DNA of 35,043 bases. It comes from an uncultured Holdemania sp. (GTDB lineage Bacteria; Bacillota_I; Bacilli_A; Erysipelotrichales; Erysipelotrichaceae). Shown here piece by piece: positions 10,053 through 17,727 of this stretch. How positions within the stretch are numbered: the stretch's first letter is position 1; every line of letters starts with the position of its first letter. The stretch spans positions 1 to 35,043 of the forward strand of contig CAJFOC010000037.1 of the NCBI GenBank assembly GCA_904395815.1, written 5' to 3'. The notes under the pieces were generated by a model, which ran no database searches, was not told the origin of the DNA, and saw nothing but the letters and a program-made list of their open reading frames with translations. A program made the position numbers and the translations under genes.

Positions 10053-12401
10053 ATGAGTTTATTTCAATCCCTGACGGCGGATGGCCGGATTCTGGCCAAG
10101 GCGGAAAAGCTGGCCCGCCGGATCGAGTCTTATGATGAAACCTATCGCGCGCTGAGCGATCAGCAGCTGCGGGAGAAAACGGCGCAGTTCCGTCAGCGGC
10201 TGAGCCAGGGCGAAACGCTGGATGATCTTTTGCCGGAAGCATTTGCGACCGCCCGGGAGGCGGCGGCGCGGACTCTGGGGGAACGGCCGTATCCGGTGCA
10301 GCTGATCGGCGGAATTCTGCTGCATCAGGGCGACATTGCCGAAATGAAAACCGGTGAGGGCAAAACGCTGACCTCGATCATGCCGGTATATCTCAACGCG
10401 CTGGAGGGCAAGGGCGTGCATGTTGTGACGGTCAACCCGTATCTGGCTCATCGTGACGCTCAGTGGATGGGACAGATCTATCAGTTTCTGGGACTGAGCG
10501 TCGGCTGCAATGACCGTTCTTTGACCCCGGCGGGCAAGCGGGAAGCGTTTGCCTGCGATATCACGTACACAACGCACTCCGAGCTGGGATTTGACTATCT
10601 GCGCGACAACATGGTGAGCGAGCCGCAGCAGCGGGTATTGCGCGGGCTGCATTTCGCGCTGATCGACGAGGTCGATTCGGTATTGATCGATGAAGCGCGG
10701 ACTCCGCTGATCATTTCCGGCCCTGGCGAAATGCTCGATCAATGGTACAGGATGGCCGACCAGTTTGTCAGGATGCTGCGAAGTGATGAGGTGGAAGTCG
10801 ATCTGCAGCAGCGGCAGGTCAGCCTGACGGAAAAAGGCATCAGTCATGCCGAACGTTTTTTCAAGGTTGCCCATCTGTACGATCACAACCATGGCGATCT
10901 GGTTCATTACATTCAGCAGGCGCTGAAGGCCAATTTCATCATGACGCGTGATGTGGAATATGTTGTGGAAGACAACGAAGTCATTCTGGTCGATCAGTTT
11001 ACCGGCCGTAAAATGGAGGGCCGGGAGTTTTCCGACGGCCTGCATCAGGCGATTCAGGCCAAGGAAGGGGTCGGCATTAAACAGGAGACGCGAACGCTGG
11101 CCACGATCACCTATCAGAATTTTTTCCGGCTCTACGACAAGCTGAGCGGGATGACCGGCACCGCCAAGACGGAAGAACAGGAATTGCTGACGATCTACAA
11201 CATGCGTGTGATCTGTGTGCCGACTCACCGGCCAGTGATCCGGGTGGATTATCCGGACGAAGTATTCAAAACACGCAAGGAAAAATACGAGGCGATTGCC
11301 GACGAGGTGCAGCGTCTGCACGAAAAGGGACAGCCGGTGCTGGTAGGAACGCCGTCGGTGGAAATCAGCGAAGTGCTTTCGGCCCTGATTCATCAGCGGA
11401 AGATTCCTCATCCGGTGCTCAACGCCAAAAATCATGCCCAGGAAGCGGAAATCATCGCCCGCGCCGGACAGAAGGGGGCGGTGACGATTGCCACCAACAT
11501 GGCTGGCCGGGGTACCGATATCAAACTGGGCGAGGGAGTGCGCGAGCTGGGAGGTCTGGCAGTACTGGGAACCGAACGGCATGAAGCGCGGCGTATCGAT
11601 AATCAGCTGCGCGGCCGTTCCGGCCGGCAGGGCGATCCGGGTTTTTCCCGTTTCTATGTCTCGATGCAGGATAATTTTATCGTGCAGTATGCTTCCGATC
11701 TGCAGAAGGAAACGATCGAGCGCTATCTCAACGACAAGCTGCCGGCGCAGAAGCTGCTGAAGACGATCGATCAGATTCAGAAACGGGCGGAAGATCTGCA
11801 TTATGACGCCCGCAAGCGGGTATTGGAATATGACGATGTGCTGATGGAACAGCGCCGGATCATTTTTACGCAGCGCGATCAGATTCTGGATCAGCCGCAG
11901 GTCAGCGAGCTGATCCGGTCGATGGTGAATCAGGCGGCTGAAGGTCTGGCGGAAAAGCTCTGTCAGCTGCGCCGTACGCAGCCGCAGCGCTTTGATGCGT
12001 TCTGGCAAGAACAGGCGCAGCTGTGGCAGCTGCAGCAGCATCAGCAGAGCGTACTGAAGGACAACGATCCCAAAGCGATGAAACAGGTTATTGCCGGTCT
12101 GCTTCAGGAGCAGATTCAGCAGAAAGAACAGGCCGATCCGCAATCGCTGCCGCTATTGGAAAAGCGGATTGTGCTGGCGGTGATCGACCGGCAATGGAAT
12201 GATCATGTCGATTCGATGAACCGTCTGCGCGAGGGAATTTACCTGCGTTCCTACGCTCAGATCAAACCGGAGGACGCCTATCGTGAAGAAGGCTATCAGC
12301 GGTTTGCCAACATGATGGCCAACATTACCGATCAGGTGGTGCTGAGCCTGATTCATCTTTCGATTCAGCAGCAGGAAAAGACCGAAGATCAGCCGCAATG
12401 A
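10053..12401 (+). CDS. secA: Preprotein translocase ATPase SecA (short form)
   Basis: SecA is the ATPase that drives secreted proteins through SecYEG. The protein has 782 residues from ATG 10053, chosen because CGGAGGTGG lies just upstream; an open frame continues 35 codons further up but crosses the promoter. Visible motifs are MKTGEGKTL (Walker A), LIDEVDSVLIDEARTPLIISG (DEAD box and DEAR), ATNMAGRGTDIKLG and RRIDNQLRGRSGRQGDPG (helicase motifs V-VI), and the C-terminal helical scaffold ending VLSLIHL. The C-terminal zinc-binding SEC-C motif (CxC...CH) of most SecA1 proteins is missing, and the family-typical NDYLA reads NPYLA. With no second secA in view, whether this is the main SecA or an accessory SecA2 cannot be settled here. 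Confidence 0.95.
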   Translation: MSLFQSLTADGRILAKAEKLARRIESYDETYRALSDQQLREKTAQFRQRLSQGETLDDLLPEAFATAREAAARTLGERPYPVQLIGGILLHQGDIAEMKTGEGKTLTSIMPVYLNALEGKGVHVVTVNPYLAHRDAQWMGQIYQFLGLSVGCNDRSLTPAGKREAFACDITYTTHSELGFDYLRDNMVSEPQQRVLRGLHFALIDEVDSVLIDEARTPLIISGPGEMLDQWYRMADQFVRMLRSDEVEVDLQQRQVSLTEKGISHAERFFKVAHLYDHNHGDLVHYIQQALKANFIMTRDVEYVVEDNEVILVDQFTGRKMEGREFSDGLHQAIQAKEGVGIKQETRTLATITYQNFFRLYDKLSGMTGTAKTEEQELLTIYNMRVICVPTHRPVIRVDYPDEVFKTRKEKYEAIADEVQRLHEKGQPVLVGTPSVEISEVLSALIHQRKIPHPVLNAKNHAQEAEIIARAGQKGAVTIATNMAGRGTDIKLGEGVRELGGLAVLGTERHEARRIDNQLRGRSGRQGDPGFSRFYVSMQDNFIVQYASDLQKETIERYLNDKLPAQKLLKTIDQIQKRAEDLHYDARKRVLEYDDVLMEQRRIIFTQRDQILDQPQVSELIRSMVNQAAEGLAEKLCQLRRTQPQRFDAFWQEQAQLWQLQQHQQSVLKDNDPKAMKQVIAGLLQEQIQQKEQADPQSLPLLEKRIVLAVIDRQWNDHVDSMNRLREGIYLRSYAQIKPEDAYREEGYQRFANMMANITDQVVLSLIHLSIQQQEKTEDQPQ

Positions 12402-12416
12402 TCTTCGGTCTTTTTT
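12380..12416 (+). terminator. Terminator of secA, probably bidirectional
   Basis: A perfect 12-bp stem (12380-12391 with 12399-12410) and 7-nt loop is followed by six T residues. The secA stop TGA is the first three bases of the 3' arm. On the minus strand the hairpin is followed by CTTTTCC, so it can also end the convergent gene at 12429-12875. Confidence 0.93.
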
Positions 12417-12428
12417 ACACTATAAGTC

Positions 12429-12875
12429 TCAGGCAAGGTGGGCGCTGTAAACCTGATCTTCATGCGTATAGATGCGTAACTGGCTGCGTCCGTCCCCACG
12501 GCGCAGAAAACAGTCGGCGATCACTTCTACCTGCGGCTGCGGACGGGATCCGATGACCGCTTCCATCAGCGCCTGCAGGGATTCTTCATCGCAGACGGTC
12601 TGATATTCGCCAACCAGAATGAAGGCCGGGCGCGGCGCATGGGTGCCGTCAAAATCAAAATGCATTGCGTTGAGGCAGTCCTTGAATGAGTTCAAACACA
12701 GCGTGCGGTAAGGCGGATTCATCATATGACGCAGAAAGTCATAGGCGCTCTGTTTGTCCGCCGCGACGATCACCAGCCGCATCAGACCGCTGATCCCCTC
12801 TCCCAGCTCCTGCAGCTGTTCGACATCCGGCCGGATATCAATCATTTCCTTCAGTGTCATCGTGTTTTTCAGCAT
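12429..12875 (-). CDS. Uncharacterised 148-residue protein
   Basis: An unrecognised small soluble protein transcribed towards secA. It starts at the ATG at 12875 behind an AAAGGAG ribosome binding site on the minus strand; an internal ATG five residues later is possible. The sequence is mixed alpha/beta in character (LMRLVIVAADKQSAYDFLRHMM, RPAFILVGEY) with no transmembrane segment or signal peptide, and two cysteines near the middle. It has its own promoter-like -10 and shares the secA terminator. No family or function can be given. The good ribosome binding site and convergent placement argue that it is real. Confidence 0.8.
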   Translation of the reverse strand: MLKNTMTLKEMIDIRPDVEQLQELGEGISGLMRLVIVAADKQSAYDFLRHMMNPPYRTLCLNSFKDCLNAMHFDFDGTHAPRPAFILVGEYQTVCDEESLQALMEAVIGSRPQPQVEVIADCFLRRGDGRSQLRIYTHEDQVYSAHLA

Positions 12876-12899
12876 GGTTTTTCTCCTTTGATCTTATTT

Positions 12900-12905
12900 A
12901 TTATA
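12900..12905 (-). promoter_or_regulatory. -10 element for the minus-strand hypothetical gene
   Basis: TATAAT on the minus strand lies about 25 nt before the start codon. No convincing -35 was found at the expected spacing. Confidence 0.4.
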
Positions 12906-12948
12906 ACGAAATTGAAAGGGAAACGAAAGAAAGAAATCACGGCTGCCG

Positions 12949-12957
12949 TGGTATACT
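12949..12957 (+). promoter_or_regulatory. Extended -10 promoter of the transglutaminase-like lipoprotein gene
   Basis: TGGTATACT is an extended -10 (TGn plus TATACT at 12952-12957). The -35 region is purine-rich and shows no match. Confidence 0.5.
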
Positions 12958-12980
12958 GATAGAGAACAGGAGGGGTGCGC

Positions 12981-13898
12981 ATGAACCGAAAAAAACAGAG
13001 CGTGGCGCTGGGATTGTGCGCATGTCTTCTTGGCGGATGCAGCGGCGAGGGCTTTCAGGTACGGCAGCTGCTGGCGGGAAGAGAATCGGTTGTCTTTGAG
13101 CAGTCGCTGTATCTGCCGGAGTATGAATTTGAAAAGGTCCGCTGCGATGTGGAAGAGGGCTGTTATCAGGTCAATACTGAAATGGAGGCCGGCTTACTGA
13201 TCGGCAATCTGATTGACAGCGGCGTGCGCAAAGCGGCCATTGTCAGCGAGCAGGATCTGGATCTTGACAAAGTGTTCATGTACGCGCTGACGATCTCGCC
13301 GGTCACGTTTGAAGCGCAGTATTCCCAACGCCAGCAGATTACCGGTATCCGCCGGACGGTGTTCACGCTGACCGTACAGGACGAACAGGAATTGCAGCGC
13401 AGCCGCAGCCATGCGCGACGGGTGGTAAGCGAAGTTATCGATCCGGCGATGGAGGACTGGCAGAAGGTGCAGGCGCTGCATGAGTGGGTCGTGCTGAATA
13501 CCGCCTATGATCAGCAAGCGCCCCTGCTGACGATGGCGCAGCGCAAGAAAAACATCTCTTTCCGCGCGGCCGGTGTTTTTGAACGGGGGATGGCGACCTG
13601 TTCGGGTTATATGGAAGCGATGCATCTGTTATTGAACGAGGCGGGCGTCGCTTCACTGAAAGTGTTCAGTAATACGATGGACCACGCCTGGAATCTGGTC
13701 AATGTAGGAGGACAGATGCGGTATGTGGACGCCACCTTTGACGATCCGGTACCGGATGAGCCGGGGCGGGTTCTGACCGATTCGCTGCTGCTGAGTCCTG
13801 CGCAGCTGCATCAGCTGGGAAAATACGAGTTTGACGCCTCGACCTCCACAACGTTGTCCGAAGCCGAGCTGGAGGCATATTTTGAGTTTCTGTTCTGA
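12981..13898 (+). CDS. Transglutaminase-like domain lipoprotein
   Basis: This 305-residue protein starts at ATG 12981, set by GGAGGGG just upstream (a GTG at 12975 is inside that site). It begins with a lipoprotein signal peptide ending in LLGGC|S (Cys20), so it should be anchored on the outer face of the membrane. The C-terminal half matches the transglutaminase-like/cysteine protease fold: Cys207 in ATCSGYMEA, His235 in DHAWNLV and Asp250 in YVDATFDDP form the catalytic triad. The region before the domain (WQKVQALHEWVVLNTAYD) is also typical of the family. Members act on the cell surface, often on peptidoglycan or proteins, but the substrate here is unknown. It is a single-gene unit with its own terminator. 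Confidence 0.88.
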   Translation: MNRKKQSVALGLCACLLGGCSGEGFQVRQLLAGRESVVFEQSLYLPEYEFEKVRCDVEEGCYQVNTEMEAGLLIGNLIDSGVRKAAIVSEQDLDLDKVFMYALTISPVTFEAQYSQRQQITGIRRTVFTLTVQDEQELQRSRSHARRVVSEVIDPAMEDWQKVQALHEWVVLNTAYDQQAPLLTMAQRKKNISFRAAGVFERGMATCSGYMEAMHLLLNEAGVASLKVFSNTMDHAWNLVNVGGQMRYVDATFDDPVPDEPGRVLTDSLLLSPAQLHQLGKYEFDASTSTTLSEAELEAYFEFLF

Positions 13899-13904
13899 TG
13901 GGAG

Positions 13905-13929
13905 ACCGCTTTGTGAAAGGCGGTTTTTT
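13905..13929 (+). terminator. Terminator of the lipoprotein gene
   Basis: ACCGC pairs with GCGGT and TTT with AAA, with one bulge, closing a GTG loop (13905-13924). Six T residues follow. Confidence 0.8.
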
Positions 13930-14010
13930 CATGGACAACAAAGGGAAAAAAGGACGACGATGAAAATTGAATTTTTGTTGCAAAATCCGGTTTCATTTTG
14001 TGAATTATTG

Positions 14011-14019
14011 TGCTATGAT
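14011..14019 (+). promoter_or_regulatory. Extended -10 promoter of the MFS-type gene
   Basis: TGCTATGAT is an extended -10, with TATGAT at 14014-14019. TTTCAT at 13991-13996 is a weak -35 at 17 bp. Confidence 0.5.
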
Positions 14020-14046
14020 ACCTGAAGTCAAAAGGGAGACTGTTCT

Positions 14047-15270
14047 ATGAAAACGATGACTCAGGATGAAAAGATGGTTATTCTCATCAACTGTTTCTAC
14101 AATCTGGCTAACGCCATGTCTGCTGTGTTTATGAATGTCTATCTTTACGCGTATACCGGATCGCTGGTCGTCATGTCGATTTATACGATCGTGCGAATCG
14201 GACTGTATCCGCTGTTTTTTACAATCGGCGGCAAATGGGCGCAGAAGCATCGTTTCTCTCATACGCTGACGGCGGGACTGATTCTGATTATGTTGTCTCT
14301 GTTGTTTGTGCTGAGTGCCAACGACCGGTTTGAGATGATGCCGGAGCTGGTTTACGCGGTAGCGGCGCTGACCGGAATGGGCGAGGGTCTGTACTGGCTG
14401 AGCATCAACAGCCTGAACCAGATTGTGTCCAGCGGGGAAAGCCGTTCGCTGTTTCTTTCCAATATCGGGATTTTCAACAATCTGTCGGCGATCATCGCGC
14501 CGCTGATCGCTTCCGGCATCATTTCCATCGCCGGATCGGATACGGCGGGGTATGTGGACATCTTCAAGATCGTGCTGGTGATCTACGCTTTTATCGCGCT
14601 GCTGTCTACCCGGCTGAAGGCGCGTTCTTCTACCCAGAGCTTTTCGGTGCTGAAACGGCTGAAGCTGGATGATCCGCAATGGAAATACTGCATGAGGTCC
14701 ACTTTTCTGTATGGTATGCGTGATTCGCTGACCCTGACGCTGGCCGGCCTTCTTGTCTACAACGCGACCAACGGCAGCGGCAGTCTGTACAGCCAGCTGC
14801 AGGCGGTGTTCGCCGTACTGACGGTGCTGGCTTACCGCTGGGTATCGCGGGCGATGCGCCGCAACAACCGGATGCGTTTTTATCAGGCCGGATCCATTCT
14901 GATCGCTTCCTCGACGATTGTGCTCGTATTGTTTCCGTCGCTGGCCGGGGCGCTGTATTACGGCGTAGTCAATGCGGTGGCGACGCCGATGTACGCCAAT
15001 CCGTATTCCATCATCATGATGAATGCGATTGCCGATTACAGTGAAAAGGAAAATATCGTTGCCCGCGTCATTGCCAAGGAAACGTATCTGTCGCTGGGGC
15101 GCTGTCTGGGCATGACGATGATCGTACTGTGTTATCTGGTTCTTTCAGAAACGATGTATCTGCCGGTCGCGGTCATTCTCTGTTCGCTGTTTCCGATGAT
15201 CAACGTGGCCTATGCGACCCGTTATCATCGCCGCCGTGATGAAATGAAGCGCCGTTCGCTGATCCTGTAA
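14047..15270 (+). CDS. Multi-pass membrane transporter, MFS-like
   Basis: This 407-residue, strongly hydrophobic protein has about 10-12 predicted membrane spans (for example residues 8-35, 40-60, 75-95 and 100-125) and ends in a basic tail (RYHRRRDEMKRR). The overall organisation, with paired helices, a charged cytoplasmic loop after span six (STRLKARSSTQSF) and length near 400, fits the major facilitator superfamily. The substrate is unknown and no specific subfamily motif was recognised. An AAAAGGGAG site serves ATG 14047. The hairpin at 15301-15322 probably ends its transcript. Confidence 0.8.
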   Translation: MKTMTQDEKMVILINCFYNLANAMSAVFMNVYLYAYTGSLVVMSIYTIVRIGLYPLFFTIGGKWAQKHRFSHTLTAGLILIMLSLLFVLSANDRFEMMPELVYAVAALTGMGEGLYWLSINSLNQIVSSGESRSLFLSNIGIFNNLSAIIAPLIASGIISIAGSDTAGYVDIFKIVLVIYAFIALLSTRLKARSSTQSFSVLKRLKLDDPQWKYCMRSTFLYGMRDSLTLTLAGLLVYNATNGSGSLYSQLQAVFAVLTVLAYRWVSRAMRRNNRMRFYQAGSILIASSTIVLVLFPSLAGALYYGVVNAVATPMYANPYSIIMMNAIADYSEKENIVARVIAKETYLSLGRCLGMTMIVLCYLVLSETMYLPVAVILCSLFPMINVAYATRYHRRRDEMKRRSLIL

Positions 15271-15290
15271 GCGTCATACGAGGCGCAAAG

Positions 15291-15299
15291 TGTTATAAT
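15291..15299 (+). promoter_or_regulatory. Extended -10 promoter of ung-folC
   Basis: TGTTATAAT is an extended -10, with TATAAT at 15294-15299. The expected -35 position (15271-15276) is poor. The predicted start near 15306 lies inside the 5' arm of the hairpin immediately downstream. Confidence 0.65.
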
Positions 15300-15300
15300 G

Positions 15301-15322
15301 AAACCGGAGTTTTCCGGTTTTT
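15301..15322 (+). terminator. Terminator of the MFS-type gene, abutting the ung promoter
   Basis: AAACCGGA (15301-15308) pairs with TCCGGTTT (15313-15320) over a 4-nt loop, and the T run covers 15318-15322. It follows the ung -10 by one base. Transcripts from that promoter would start inside the 5' arm and should not form the full hairpin, whereas transcripts arriving from the MFS-type gene would. Confidence 0.8.
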
Positions 15323-15348
15323 ATTCTATAGGAGAATGGAGGCATTCT

Positions 15349-16026
15349 ATGTTTCAGAATGAATGGACACCCTTTCTGAAGGCGGAATTTCAGAAACCGT
15401 ATTTTGTGCAGCTGTCCGCCTTTCTGCGTCAGCAGTATGCGCAGAAGCACATTTATCCGCCTCGTCTGCAGGTGTTTTCAGCGTTCGAGTTTACCGATTA
15501 TTCGCAAGTCAAAGTAGTGATTCTCGGACAGGATCCGTATCATCAGCCCAATCAGGCGCACGGCATGTGCTTTTCCGTGCGGCCGGGAGTGAAGATCCCG
15601 CCAAGTCTGGTCAACATCTACAAGGAACTCAACAGCGATCTGGGCTGTTCAATTCCGCATCACGGGTATCTGATGAAATGGGCGCGGCAGGGAGTATTTC
15701 TGCTGAATACCGTGCTGACGGTGGAAGAATCCAGACCGCTGTCCCATCGCGGTAAAGGCTGGGAAGAATTTACCGATGAGGTCATGCGTAAGCTGAACGA
15801 TCATCCCCAGCCGCTGGTGTTTATCCTGTGGGGAAGAAATGCGCAGGAAAAGGGCCGCTGGATCACGGATCCCCGGCATCTGATTCTCAAGTCGCCACAC
15901 CCTTCGCCATTGTCCGCCAGCTATGGCTTTTTTGGAACCCGGCCGTTTTCAAGGGCTAACGCATTTCTGATCGAACACGGACGCGAACCGATTGACTGGC
16001 AGATCGAGGACAGCGATGTTCACTGA
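15349..16026 (+). CDS. ung: Uracil-DNA glycosylase, family 1
   Basis: Ung removes uracil from DNA as the first step of base excision repair. The protein has 225 residues from ATG 15349, chosen because GGAGG lies 8-12 nt upstream; the in-frame ATG at 15298 sits in the promoter and terminator. Family 1 motifs are clear: VVILGQDPYH with the catalytic Asp, the uracil-binding GMCFSV, LNTVLTV, FILWGRNAQEKG, and HPSPLSA with the catalytic His. The 3' end overlaps folC by 11 nt, so the two genes form an operon. Confidence 0.97.
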   Translation: MFQNEWTPFLKAEFQKPYFVQLSAFLRQQYAQKHIYPPRLQVFSAFEFTDYSQVKVVILGQDPYHQPNQAHGMCFSVRPGVKIPPSLVNIYKELNSDLGCSIPHHGYLMKWARQGVFLLNTVLTVEESRPLSHRGKGWEEFTDEVMRKLNDHPQPLVFILWGRNAQEKGRWITDPRHLILKSPHPSPLSASYGFFGTRPFSRANAFLIEHGREPIDWQIEDSDVH

Positions 16027-17236
16027 TGTCGCTCAGGCGGTTGCCTATGTGACCTCACGGCGCAGCGCTCATCAAAAGCCGGAACATTTCCGCCGTTTTC
16101 TGGCCAGTCAGGGAAATCCGCAGGATCGTTTTCAGAGTCTTCACATAGCGGGAACCAACGGCAAGGGCAGTACAGTCTGGTTTCTGGCGTGTTGTCTGAT
16201 GGAAGCCGGCTATACGGTAGGGACGTTCACTTCCCCGCATCTGCAGGCGCACCAGGACCGGATCCGGATTCAGGGAAAGTGGATCGAAGACGACGTGTTT
16301 CTGGATTACGTCAATCGGTATCAGCCGCTGATTGAACAATGGCAGCTGGGGATGTTTGAGATCGATTTCTTTTTCGCCTGTCTGTGGTTTGCCCGCCGGC
16401 AGGTCGATGTGGCGATCGTGGAAACGGGAGTGGGCGGCCTGAACGATGCGACTAATGCGCTGAGTGCGCCGCTGGCCTGTGTGATCGTCAACATCGGTCT
16501 GGATCATATGGACCGGCTGGGAGGAACGCTGGCGGAGATCGCGCAGCAGAAGGCCGGGATTATCAAACCTGGCTCGATTGCCGTGACCGCTGAATCCCAT
16601 CCGGAATGCCTGGATGTTTTGCGCCGTCAGTGCGAGCGATGCCATGTACCGCTGGTGCAGTGCCGTCCGTTTACGCTGGTTCGGACGATGCCGGTCTGCC
16701 TGAAGATCGATGAGCATCTGGTGCAGCTGGCCGGCGGCGGGCGGTATCAGGCGGCCAATGCCGCGCTGGCCTGGACGGTGCTGGATTGTCTGAAGGAGAA
16801 GGGGTTGGACGTCCGGGCTGAGCAGCGTTGTCATGCGCTTGGACAGGCGCGCTGGCCGGGGCGTTTTGAAGTTGTCCGTCATCATCCGCTGACCATACTG
16901 GATGGCGCGCACAATCTGCCGGGGATTGAGGCGCTGTGCGCTTCGCTGGTCGATCTGCCCCATCCGCGGGTGATCGTCTTTGCCGCGCTGGCTGACAAAC
17001 AGACCGATCAGATGGTGCAGCAGCTCAGTCAGATCTGCGATCAGCTGATCGTCACGCAGTTTGACTATGTGCGGGCGCAGAAAGGGAAACTGTTGCAGAT
17101 TGCGGGCAGTCTTCTGATCGAGGACTGGCGCCAGGCACTGAAACAGGGGGCAGAACAGGCGAAAGCCGGATCGCTGATCGTGACCGGTTCGCTGTATTTC
17201 ATCTCTGAAGTCCGCGCTGCTTACGATCAAGAGTAA
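16016..17236 (+). CDS. folC: Folylpolyglutamate/dihydrofolate synthase
   Basis: FolC adds glutamate to folates (and in many bacteria to dihydropteroate), retaining them in the cell. The 406-residue protein is a Mur-ligase-type ATPase with the P-loop GTNGKGS (near residues 45-51), TFTSPHL, ETGVGGLNDATNAL, the LDHMDRLGGT segment, and the C-terminal domain entry DGAHN. ATG 16016 overlaps the end of ung; a GAGGA stretch lies upstream inside ung. An earlier in-frame start at 15992 adds eight residues without a better ribosome binding site. The gene ends at a strong terminator. Confidence 0.94.
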   Translation: MFTDVAQAVAYVTSRRSAHQKPEHFRRFLASQGNPQDRFQSLHIAGTNGKGSTVWFLACCLMEAGYTVGTFTSPHLQAHQDRIRIQGKWIEDDVFLDYVNRYQPLIEQWQLGMFEIDFFFACLWFARRQVDVAIVETGVGGLNDATNALSAPLACVIVNIGLDHMDRLGGTLAEIAQQKAGIIKPGSIAVTAESHPECLDVLRRQCERCHVPLVQCRPFTLVRTMPVCLKIDEHLVQLAGGGRYQAANAALAWTVLDCLKEKGLDVRAEQRCHALGQARWPGRFEVVRHHPLTILDGAHNLPGIEALCASLVDLPHPRVIVFAALADKQTDQMVQQLSQICDQLIVTQFDYVRAQKGKLLQIAGSLLIEDWRQALKQGAEQAKAGSLIVTGSLYFISEVRAAYDQE

Positions 17237-17251
17237 GCTGCTTTTTCGATG

Positions 17252-17283
17252 CTCTTCCGTCCTTGCGGCCGGAAGAGTTTTTT
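17252..17283 (+). terminator. Terminator of ung-folC
   Basis: CTCTTCCG (17252-17259) pairs with CGGAAGAG (17270-17277), followed by six T residues. Confidence 0.92.
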
Positions 17284-17461
17284 GTTGGAAGATTGTATGC
17301 GGAAAAGAACGACAGGCGAGAAAACGTGGTCGTTTTATTTTTTATCAGCGCTAAAAAGTAAGCGCATTCCGGAAAGCGGATATTTCTTATGACAAACGGG
17401 AAGCCGGCGGGCTGAGGGGCGGTGGATTTGCCGGGGGATACGGGGGGAAAAGATTTTTTCA

Positions 17462-17640
17462 TTTGTGAAATGTAAACGGTTACTATTTTAGCAAAATTGA
17501 GAAAATCGTCGAAAATCGGTAAAAAAACACGGAAAAACGTCGTCAAATTTCACAAAAACGATTAAAATCGGAAAATTCCAGCGGGGTTAGCAATTAAAAT
17601 TTGAAATTCAAACCGAATTGTAATTTTTCCCTTTGTGAAA
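17462..17640 (+). repeat. Three copies of TTTGTGAAA in both orientations
   Basis: TTTGTGAAA occurs at 17462-17470 and 17632-17640, and its exact reverse complement TTTCACAAA at 17548-17556. The spacing is 86 and 84 bp, close to eight helical turns each. The regular placement before the glgC promoter suggests operator sites for an unknown factor. Confidence 0.4.
17471..17484 (+). promoter_or_regulatory. cre-like site upstream of glgCDA
   Basis: TGTAAACGGTTACT matches the CcpA catabolite response element pattern (TGnAARCGnWWnCA) except at the last A. It lies about 180-200 bp upstream of the glgC -35, which is distant for repression but possible for activation or for an unseen upstream promoter. 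Confidence 0.45.
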
Positions 17641-17666
17641 GATATGCACTATTGATTTTTTAATCT

Positions 17667-17695
17667 TTGAAAATCAGCAGGGAACACGCTATAAT
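17667..17695 (+). promoter_or_regulatory. Promoter of glgC-glgD-glgA
   Basis: TTGAAA (17667-17672) and TATAAT (17690-17695) are separated by 17 bp. The predicted start near 17702 gives a leader of only about 26 nt to ATG 17728. Confidence 0.85.
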
Positions 17696-17727
17696 GAAAT
17701 CATAAAGAAACGATGGGGGCTGAATGT

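Larger units (their letters stand above)
17284..17666 (+). promoter_or_regulatory. Long intergenic regulatory region upstream of glgC
   Basis: About 380 bp without a supported gene. It begins with a second terminator-like hairpin (AAAACG 17321-17326 with CGTTTT 17331-17336, then a T-rich tract). Next comes a G-rich stretch at 17404-17447 with runs of 3, 4, 5 and 6 G, then a strongly AT-rich part carrying a cre-like site and repeated TTTGTGAAA and AAAATCG motifs. Its composition is markedly more AT-rich than the surrounding genes. No open frame with a ribosome binding site was found. It probably serves the glgCDA promoter; an unannotated small RNA is possible. Confidence 0.55.

Noticed and set aside
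10059-12143. 694-codon minus-strand frame opposite secA
   Set aside because: Same reason: antisense to all SecA motifs and biased in composition.
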